Shown here piece by piece: positions 53,683 through 61,489 of a stretch of DNA of 64,000 bases (the first letter of the stretch is position 1; every line of letters starts with the position of its first letter). This DNA comes from Algoriphagus litoralis (GTDB lineage Bacteria > Bacteroidota > Bacteroidia > Cytophagales > Cyclobacteriaceae), in contig NZ_QGOL01000016.1 in NCBI RefSeq assembly GCF_003259255.1, positions 1 to 64,000 of the forward strand, given 5' to 3'. The notes beneath the pieces are model-generated. The model saw nothing but the letters and a program-made list of their open reading frames with translations, had not been told where the DNA came from and searched no databases. The translations under genes and the position numbers were made by a program.

Positions 53683-56124
53683 CTACTCATTCTTCAGACT
53701 ATCAATAGGATTGATCACGGCAGCTCGATAAGCCTGGGACAGAATAATGGCAAGACTAATCAGCAGGATAAATCCTACACCTATTCCGATGTGAATCAAT
53801 CCAATACTCACTTTGGAAGCAAAGAAATTCAGCCATAGGTTATTGATAAAAAAGGCCGCTGGAACTGCCAAAAGTATGGCAAAACCCAATAGTTTCAGAA
53901 AACCCTTAGAGAGTAAATAAATGATTTGTGGAATGCTTGAACCTAAAGTTTTCCTGATTCCGATTTCTTTGACGCGGGTTTGAGCCGTGTACATCGCCAT
54001 TCCGAGCAAGCCAAGCAAAGAAACAAAAATGGCCAAAAAAGAAATCAGCCCAATCACTTTCATGACATCTCCCAAAACCTGATGAATAAATAAAAGCTCC
54101 TGATCTAGGTATTTGTAGGAAAACTTGGAATCCGGATTTACCTCTTTCCAGACTGCCTCCAGAGCAGCAAGAGTTTCCTGTTGGTTTTGACCGGATACTT
54201 TCACCAGCGCAAATGCCATGGCATCATTTCGATTGCGGAGCACCAGACTTTCCATGGCACGGTCAGGGGAAAGAAATTGAAAATCCCGCACCACGCCTGC
54301 AACCTGTATATTTTTAAATTCTCCATTTTCATCCAATACCAATTGCTTGCCTACAGCCTGCTCGTTACTCCCTAGATTGAAGGTTTTTACGGCAAACTCA
54401 TTGATCAGAACCAGATTGTCGCTACCCTCCATCGGAAGGTTTTGGCCGGCAATAAGTTTCAGATCCAGTACCGCTGATGTCGAGGAATTGATGTCAAAAT
54501 AATTAGTCAGGATCGTATCGGTAGGAAAATCGAGATTGACTGCATCCAAGGTCAAATTCCATCCACCCCCGGGAATCAGGGATGTGGCTCCTACTTCCGA
54601 GACTTGAGGATTGGATACTACAGCTTGAGCAAATCGCTGGTAATTGGCTGGGTCGTAAAGTTTGACTGAAACAATATTTTCCTTGTCAAATCCATAATCG
54701 AAATTCAACATATGGCGCGCCTGCGACTGGATCAAAATGATCGAAATGATGAAGATCAGTGAAATGGAAAACTGAAAAACCAGAAGGACATTCCGGATTC
54801 CCAGGCTTTTAAAAATCTTTACGTTACTGAGATTATTGAAGAGGCTGACTGGGTTAAGTTTTGCCACATAGCTAGCAGGGAGGATGCCTGCCACGATCCC
54901 CACCAGAATACTAAATCCGATAAAAATGAAAATCCCAGGCAGACTTTGACTGAAGGAAATTCTCAAGTACTGATTGAATGTCAAGCCCAAAAATCCCTGC
55001 TCGAGGACCTGAAGCAGAAGAAAAGCAAAGAACAAGGAGCAAAGGGAAATCACAACCGCTTCGGTAATGAATTGGATAAAAATCTGTGCTTTATTCGCTC
55101 CGGATACTTTTCTGACACCGACTTCCTTCAGTCGTGTGAGAGATCTGGCTACAGCCATATTGGTGTAATTCAGACAGGCAGAAAACATCACCACCAAACA
55201 CAATACACCCAAAATCAACAGCACCACTTTTGGCACCGATACATGCGTCGTATTGCTGATGAATGCGGTCGGTGAAAGATCGCGTAAAGCCATTGCTTTG
55301 AAGGAATGTTTGTCGTCGTATCGCGGACCATAGATCTCTTCCGAGATCTGATCCAGATTAGCCTGAAGATCTCCTTTGCTTTGCCCCTCTTTTAGCAAGA
55401 CGTAGGTGTAATTGCTCCAGACATTATCCCAATCTTCATCTCCACGACTGAGTACTGCCCCTTCAGGCAGAGATTTCATGGTGCTGAGGGAAGCCAGAAA
55501 CTTAAAAGGAAGGTGGGTTTTGCCCGGATTGGGATTCAATACCCCGGTGATCGTAAAGTAACCGAAATCTGTCACTGTATTCCCTTCTTCGATATCCATG
55601 GCCCGCATGTCCTTATCCTGAAACTTTACCGACTTGCCCAAAGCCGATTCCGTTCCAAAAAGAATTTGAGCTACTTCGGAGCTGATCACCAAGGAAAAGG
55701 GCTCATTTAATGCGGTACTGGGGTTTCCTTCTTTGAAACTATAATCCAAAATCTGAAAGAAGTTGCCATCGGCAAAATAGCCTCCTCCCGTCGCAAATTT
55801 ATCCGCATAGATTACATCTCCACCGATTTCACTGTTGATCGCCGCGGCTGCTTCGATGCTTGGAAATTCACTTTTTAGCTTTTCAGCCAGAGGCAAAGCA
55901 GAGCTAGCAGACTCCCCGCTGTTTACCTGATAACGCGTGGTATGGACCCGATAGACTCTATCTTTTTTGGAGTGGTAGGTATCATAGCTGTACTGATCCA
56001 TCCCGATCATCAGGATAAGCAAGCATACCGACATACTGACTGCCAAACCAAAAATATTGATCAGGCTAAATGATTTGTTTCGGAACAGATTCCTCCAGGC
56101 GATGATGATGTAGTTCTTGAGCAT
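53683..56124 (-). CDS. ABC permease 7, double MacB_PCD-FtsX type
   Basis: This 813-residue permease is taken from the ATG at 56124 (MLKNYIIIAWRNLFRNKSFS); an ATG two codons earlier is in frame. Coupling motifs are LKEVGVRKVSGANK and VKEIGIRKTLGSSI, and the C-terminus is INPIDSLKNE. TM1 reads FGLAVSMSVCLLILMIG. The second periplasmic half is intact (FDINSSTSAVLDLKLIAGQN). It is convergent with nothing and follows permease 8 on the same strand after 230 bases. Confidence 0.88.
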   Translation of the reverse strand: MLKNYIIIAWRNLFRNKSFSLINIFGLAVSMSVCLLILMIGMDQYSYDTYHSKKDRVYRVHTTRYQVNSGESASSALPLAEKLKSEFPSIEAAAAINSEIGGDVIYADKFATGGGYFADGNFFQILDYSFKEGNPSTALNEPFSLVISSEVAQILFGTESALGKSVKFQDKDMRAMDIEEGNTVTDFGYFTITGVLNPNPGKTHLPFKFLASLSTMKSLPEGAVLSRGDEDWDNVWSNYTYVLLKEGQSKGDLQANLDQISEEIYGPRYDDKHSFKAMALRDLSPTAFISNTTHVSVPKVVLLILGVLCLVVMFSACLNYTNMAVARSLTRLKEVGVRKVSGANKAQIFIQFITEAVVISLCSLFFAFLLLQVLEQGFLGLTFNQYLRISFSQSLPGIFIFIGFSILVGIVAGILPASYVAKLNPVSLFNNLSNVKIFKSLGIRNVLLVFQFSISLIFIISIILIQSQARHMLNFDYGFDKENIVSVKLYDPANYQRFAQAVVSNPQVSEVGATSLIPGGGWNLTLDAVNLDFPTDTILTNYFDINSSTSAVLDLKLIAGQNLPMEGSDNLVLINEFAVKTFNLGSNEQAVGKQLVLDENGEFKNIQVAGVVRDFQFLSPDRAMESLVLRNRNDAMAFALVKVSGQNQQETLAALEAVWKEVNPDSKFSYKYLDQELLFIHQVLGDVMKVIGLISFLAIFVSLLGLLGMAMYTAQTRVKEIGIRKTLGSSIPQIIYLLSKGFLKLLGFAILLAVPAAFFINNLWLNFFASKVSIGLIHIGIGVGFILLISLAIILSQAYRAAVINPIDSLKNE

Positions 56125-56360
56125 ATCCATTAGATAAACATTGGCTGAAAAAGGTTACAAATCGAGGTCTCAGTTTGCAGTGTCAGTGATCAATCTCAGT
56201 TTGGAAAAAATGAGTGGATCCTGAATCTTGGATCTAGCTTCTTGGCTCTTGATTCTCGCTTCTTGACTCCTGACATCAAATTCTTACTACTTGATACTCG
56301 TAACCTGCTACTCTCAAGAAATTGCTTATCTCGTGCCTCTCTCGCAATGAAGACGATGCC

Positions 56361-58817
56361 TTATTCGCTCTTCAAGCTTTCCACCGGATTCATCAAAGCA
56401 GCTTTGACACTCCTAAGCCCGATCGTTCCAAAAGCGATTACCAAGGTAATCCCCGCAGCTAGTGCATAAATCCACCAGGCAATATCAATGTGGTAGGCAA
56501 AGTTTTGCAGCCAAAGATCCATGAAGAAAAAGCCTGCCGGAAAGGCAATGCAAAAAGAGATCACCACCAGCTTGATGAAGTCTTTGGCAAGCATACCCAC
56601 GATCTGAGGGACTGTGGACCCAAGGACTTTTCGGATACCTATTTCCTTGATGCGTTGCCCTGCGGTGAAGGTGACCAAGCCAAATAATCCAAGGCAAGCG
56701 ACAAAGATGGTCATCAGCGCAAGCAGGGTAAGAAAAGACCCGATTTTGGCTTCCTGCAGGTAGGTTTCATTGTAAAGCTCATCCAGGAAGGCATAGTGAA
56801 AAGCTTCTCCCGAATTGAAGCCAACCCAAGTCTGCTCCATATCGGAAAGCAAACCAGGAATATCCCTGCTATCCACTTTTAGAATCAGGCTATAGTAGGG
56901 ATTATAGACCATCATCAGCGGTCTGATCGGTTCACGGAGCGATTTCGAGACAAAGTCTTTCACTACACCGACGACTCGGACTTCTTGTCTCCCACCTTGA
57001 TTGTCAGTCATCTTTTCGAAGACTTTTCCAATTGGATCCTCGGCAATTCCCAGTTCCCTGGCGGCAGTTTGATTGATGATAATATTGTTTTCCTCGGAGC
57101 CAAAATCAAGGGAGAAGTTCCTTCCTGCGACAATTTCCATTCCCATGGTAGGCACATATTCTTCGTCAATTCCGTATCGAATCATCCGGAAAGTGACGGT
57201 AGGATCATCTTTCGAAGTGAGATTTTCATTACTTGTATCTGTAGGGCCTGAAGGGATATAGGCTGATTTGGTCACATTCTTGACTCTTGGATCAGACTTC
57301 AATCTATCCCGGAATACATCCAATTTTTCACCCAATAAACCTGCATCCCGCAGAACTATTAGCTGGCTGCGATCATAGCCAAGGTCTTTATCTTGGATGT
57401 AATTCATCTGTTGCGAAACTACCAGCGCACCGATGATCAGCGCAACAGATACTGCAAACTGAAACACCACCAAGGTGCTTCGCAATGCCCCTCGACTACT
57501 TTTCGAAACTTTTTTCTTCAGCGACTCGATGGGCTTGAATCCGGAAAGAAAAAATGCCGGATACCCTCCTGCCAGAATAGTCACCAAGAGAAGAAGTGCA
57601 CCGAGAGAAATCAGGATTCCGGGTCGTACCAACACCGACATGGACAGCGATTTGTCAGCAAAATCATTGAAAAACGGAATGGCGATCTTGGCCATCAGCC
57701 CTCCCAAAATCATCGCGATGCAAACCGCCACAAAAGACTCGGACAAGAACTGAAAGACCAGATGCTGCTGATCCGAACCCATCACTTTTCTGACTCCGAT
57801 TTCTTTGGCACGCTGAGAAGCCCCGGCAGTGGACAAGTTCATAAAATTGATGCAGGCAATCAGCAGCATAAAGACCGCAATGGCCAAATAGATCATCACG
57901 GTTTGCATATCTCCTCCCGCTTCAAAATCGCCTTTCCCCGCATACAAGGGATTGAGATGAATCGCTGTGATCGGTTGGAGCTTAAAGTAGACGTGATTTC
58001 CTTTTTCAAAAAACTCGTCGAAACCCATCCCCAATCCCTGCTTCATCTGGCCCTCCATGTATTTCTTTGAAAGGGCAAGAAGCTTAGACTCCATCTGGGA
58101 TTCGTCAGCTCCCTCGTTCAGAAGCAGATAGGTTACATAGCTACCGGACAACCAACTTTGATTTTTTGCATCCGGATTTCCAAGCATGGACCCCAACATA
58201 TCAAAGTGGAAATGTGCATTTTCCGGAATGTTTTCAATCACGCCTGTGACGGTATAATCACCGGCAAAATTTTGGTACTCACTGGTATAATATCCGATAT
58301 CCTCCAATTTGACAACCTGATTGATCGGATTTTGATCTTCAAAAAGTGCCTTTGCCTGATCTACAGTGATGACTAATGTGTTTGGTTTGTCCAGTGCGGT
58401 AGCAGGATCTCCGCTGACAAAATTGAGGTCAAAGATTTCAAAGAAATTTGGATCGACAAAGGCAGTCTTTCCCTTACGGATTACTTGTTCTCCGATTCTG
58501 ATTTTGGTGGTTGAATTCAGCTTGATTACGCGGGTACTTGCTTCGACTTCAGGAATTTCATCCTTGAAAGTCTGGGCCACCGGAGCCATTACACTGGCCT
58601 CATTCAGAAATTCCTCTCCGATTTTAGCATCCAAATTCACCCGGAAAATCCGATCCGAATTTGTAAAAAAGCGGTCATAGCTCAACTCTTCGAATACATA
58701 CAAGCCGATCACCAGACATGTAGCAATTCCCAATGAAAGCCCCAGAATATTGATGAATGACATCACTTTATTCTTCATGAGACTTCTCCAGGCGATTTTT
58801 AAGTAGGTTTTGAGCAT
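56361..58817 (-). CDS. ABC permease 8, double MacB_PCD-FtsX type
   Basis: This 818-residue permease starts MLKTYLKIAWRSLMKNKVMS, has coupling motifs AKEIGVRKVMGSDQ and IKEIGIRKVLGSTV, and ends LMNPVESLKSE. Permeases 8 and 9 share MLKTYLKIA instead of MLKNY, and so may be each other's closest relatives. Both periplasmic domains carry the family pattern (VDPNFFEIFDLNFVSGDPATAL near 127). The start is ATG. Confidence 0.88.
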   Translation of the reverse strand: MLKTYLKIAWRSLMKNKVMSFINILGLSLGIATCLVIGLYVFEELSYDRFFTNSDRIFRVNLDAKIGEEFLNEASVMAPVAQTFKDEIPEVEASTRVIKLNSTTKIRIGEQVIRKGKTAFVDPNFFEIFDLNFVSGDPATALDKPNTLVITVDQAKALFEDQNPINQVVKLEDIGYYTSEYQNFAGDYTVTGVIENIPENAHFHFDMLGSMLGNPDAKNQSWLSGSYVTYLLLNEGADESQMESKLLALSKKYMEGQMKQGLGMGFDEFFEKGNHVYFKLQPITAIHLNPLYAGKGDFEAGGDMQTVMIYLAIAVFMLLIACINFMNLSTAGASQRAKEIGVRKVMGSDQQHLVFQFLSESFVAVCIAMILGGLMAKIAIPFFNDFADKSLSMSVLVRPGILISLGALLLLVTILAGGYPAFFLSGFKPIESLKKKVSKSSRGALRSTLVVFQFAVSVALIIGALVVSQQMNYIQDKDLGYDRSQLIVLRDAGLLGEKLDVFRDRLKSDPRVKNVTKSAYIPSGPTDTSNENLTSKDDPTVTFRMIRYGIDEEYVPTMGMEIVAGRNFSLDFGSEENNIIINQTAARELGIAEDPIGKVFEKMTDNQGGRQEVRVVGVVKDFVSKSLREPIRPLMMVYNPYYSLILKVDSRDIPGLLSDMEQTWVGFNSGEAFHYAFLDELYNETYLQEAKIGSFLTLLALMTIFVACLGLFGLVTFTAGQRIKEIGIRKVLGSTVPQIVGMLAKDFIKLVVISFCIAFPAGFFFMDLWLQNFAYHIDIAWWIYALAAGITLVIAFGTIGLRSVKAALMNPVESLKSE

Positions 58818-58943
58818 GAGGATTGAATGATTTTAAAATTGGAAAATTGGAAGATTATGAGTTGTAAAGTGGTAAGGTTTCTTAGTGTCAAGGACCTAAA
58901 CACTAGTCAGGGCCAAGTCCCTTAAATTTCGTATATCCCACTT

Positions 58944-61322
58944 CTATTCATCCTTCAGTATAGCCACAGGGTTTTTCACCGCCGCTTTAAAAGCTTCCAC
59001 TCCCACGGTAAACATGGCTATTCCAATAGCAAAAACTCCAGCGATACCGAAAAACCACCATTCAATCTCCACCTGATAGGCAAATTCACTCAGCCAAATC
59101 GACCCAGCATAGTAAGCAATCGGAAAAGCTATCCCCATGGCCAGTAGGATCAACTTTATAAAATCGGAAGAAAGCAGACTGACAATACTTAGAACGGAGG
59201 CTCCCATGACCTTTCGCACCCCTACCTCTTTTTCTCGTGATTCAGCAGTAAATGCTGCCAATCCAAACAAACCTATGCAGGAAACGAAAATAGACAGGAC
59301 TGCACCTGCAGTGATCATTTGCTTCCATTTGGCTTCGCGTTCGTATTGCTTCAGATTGGTCTCTCTTTCGAAACTGTAATCAAAAGGTATATACGGAATA
59401 TGCTTTCGGAAGACAGATTCGATGGTTTTGACAGTTTCAGCCGCCTGGTTCTCCTTCAATTTCACAAAAAGTGAATTCAACCCATATTTCGGATCTTGGG
59501 TAAGTACCAAGGGCTCGATATCTTCTTTTAAAGAGGAAAAATGGTAATCCTTTACTACTCCAATAATCTTCATTTTTTGGTTTTTCCATTCAAAATCCAC
59601 TTCCTTGCCTACTCCCTCGGTCCAGCCTACTTTTTTCAAAAATGCTTCATTTACCAAGATAGCCTCGTCTCTATCCGTTGCATAGTCAGCTGAAAAATTC
59701 CGTCCTTCAACCAACTCAATTTCCAGCGTTTTAAGAAAGTCATCATCTATTCCGATGTATCGAAACCCCACATTTTCACCATTGACTTTGGCGAATGTCC
59801 CGTTGTAATTCCCATTAAATCCAGCTACAGACTGAATTTCGGTCAACGATAAAAGTTCTTGTTTGACTATTTCCCTGACTTGGTGATTCCCCCGAAAACC
59901 GTCGATTTTCATTACATTCTCGTCAGAATACCCTAGATCTCTGGAGGTGAGAAAATTAAATTGGGAGAAAATCAGAATGGTCCCGACCACCAGACAAATT
60001 GAAAGCGTAAACTGTAGAATTACCAGGCTTTTGGTTAGAAAGCTTTGCTTAAGGAATTTTCCTCTTTTTTGAAGGCTTTTGGACGGACTGAATCCCGAAA
60101 GTATCAAGGCTGGATAAAATCCAGAAAGTATCCCTGTGATCAAAAACAGCCCAACAAACACCAGAATCAATTCTAAATCAAAAAGATAATCCAATGACAA
60201 GGACTTATTGGACAAGTCATTAAACTTTGGAAGAACAAATTGACTCAAGAGAATTGCCAAAACAAAAGCGATCGAAGTCATCAAAAAAGATTCAGTCAAA
60301 AACTGAAGAATGAGCTGCTTTCTTAGCCCGCCGATTACTTTTCTGATGCCAATTTCTTTGGCTCGCTTCAGCGATCTGGCCATAGATAGATTGACAAAAT
60401 TGATACAGGCTATCAACAAGATAAAAAGACCGATCCCACCCAAAATGTAGGAGTATATTGGACTGCTGGTTCTGGTGATTCCATTTCGCTCATTATCCGT
60501 ACCATTATCCAAATGGATGTCCATAAATGGCTGCAATGAAAACCCAACCTTACTATTGAATCCCTCAGCAGCATCCAGTTCATTTGCTGCATTAAGCAGA
60601 AAAATTTCATCCATTTTTGGCCCCACCTGTCTATAATCTGCCTGATTATCCAAAAGGACAAAAGTATTCATGTAGAAGCCCAGCCATTCTTCATTGGTCC
60701 ATCCATTGACTTCTTGCCATTCGAAAGAAATCATCGTATCAAATTGAATCGTGGAGTTTTGAGGGATTGACTTAGAAACTCCAGAGACGGTAAATGGAAC
60801 AAATTCATCATTGACTTTCAATTCCACCACCTGACCCACGGCATCGGTTCTACCAAAATAGTTCAAAGCCATTTCTTCCGAAATCACAATAGATCCTATA
60901 TCAGAAAGAACTGTTTCTGGATTTCCATGAAGCAAGGGAAATGAAAAAATCTGAAAAAATTCAGGGTCAGCAAAAAGTACATCCGTATTCAATAGGTCTT
61001 CTCCTTTTTTTGCAACGAAAGGCTGTGTTTGAGTTCGAATTACTTTTCGGATTTCAGGAATCCCGTCCTGAAATGAGGGGCCATGAATGGTATTGGTACT
61101 GGCTATTGTCACCGAATCATTGGGCGAAACCATCGTCACTTTGATCCGGTAAAGGTCATTTCCATTACGATGAAATCTGTCAAATGATCTTTCATCCTTG
61201 ACATACAACAAGATCAAAATGCAACAGGTCAGCCCTAGAGCCAGTCCTCCAATATTGATGAAAGAGAAAACTTTGCCCCTATTTAGGCTTCTTAAGGCTA
61301 TTTTTAAGTAGGTTTTGAGCAC
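58944..61322 (-). CDS. ABC permease 9, double MacB_PCD-FtsX type
   Basis: This 792-residue permease has a GTG start (MLKTYLKIALRSLNRGKVFS), which aligns exactly with the ATG of its sisters. Coupling motifs are AKEIGIRKVIGGLR and EKEVGVRKVMGASV, and the C-terminus is VKNPVAILKDE. TM1 reads GLALGLTCCILILLYV. It is the shortest copy but has all blocks. The 126-base gap on its downstream side holds one diverged unit of the AGTGTCAAG repeat family. Confidence 0.88.
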   Translation of the reverse strand: MLKTYLKIALRSLNRGKVFSFINIGGLALGLTCCILILLYVKDERSFDRFHRNGNDLYRIKVTMVSPNDSVTIASTNTIHGPSFQDGIPEIRKVIRTQTQPFVAKKGEDLLNTDVLFADPEFFQIFSFPLLHGNPETVLSDIGSIVISEEMALNYFGRTDAVGQVVELKVNDEFVPFTVSGVSKSIPQNSTIQFDTMISFEWQEVNGWTNEEWLGFYMNTFVLLDNQADYRQVGPKMDEIFLLNAANELDAAEGFNSKVGFSLQPFMDIHLDNGTDNERNGITRTSSPIYSYILGGIGLFILLIACINFVNLSMARSLKRAKEIGIRKVIGGLRKQLILQFLTESFLMTSIAFVLAILLSQFVLPKFNDLSNKSLSLDYLFDLELILVFVGLFLITGILSGFYPALILSGFSPSKSLQKRGKFLKQSFLTKSLVILQFTLSICLVVGTILIFSQFNFLTSRDLGYSDENVMKIDGFRGNHQVREIVKQELLSLTEIQSVAGFNGNYNGTFAKVNGENVGFRYIGIDDDFLKTLEIELVEGRNFSADYATDRDEAILVNEAFLKKVGWTEGVGKEVDFEWKNQKMKIIGVVKDYHFSSLKEDIEPLVLTQDPKYGLNSLFVKLKENQAAETVKTIESVFRKHIPYIPFDYSFERETNLKQYEREAKWKQMITAGAVLSIFVSCIGLFGLAAFTAESREKEVGVRKVMGASVLSIVSLLSSDFIKLILLAMGIAFPIAYYAGSIWLSEFAYQVEIEWWFFGIAGVFAIGIAMFTVGVEAFKAAVKNPVAILKDE

Positions 61323-61489
61323 GGGGATTGAAGGATTTTAAAATTGGAAAATTGGAAGATTTTAAAATTGGCAATCGGAGGATTTGGAAGGTTGGAGGTC
61401 AGGAAGTTCCAGTTATCTCCTTTCTCCAATCTCTTGTTTATTGATACTTAGTACTTTGTACATTGTACTTGGTACTTGGTCACAGCACT

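Noticed and set aside
57393..58070. 225-residue plus-strand ORF, and similar long ones at 37257-37898 and 50139-50774
   Set aside because: Each is antisense to a well-supported gene (permease 8, the oxidoreductase, permease 6) and has His/Gln/Arg-rich shadow composition.
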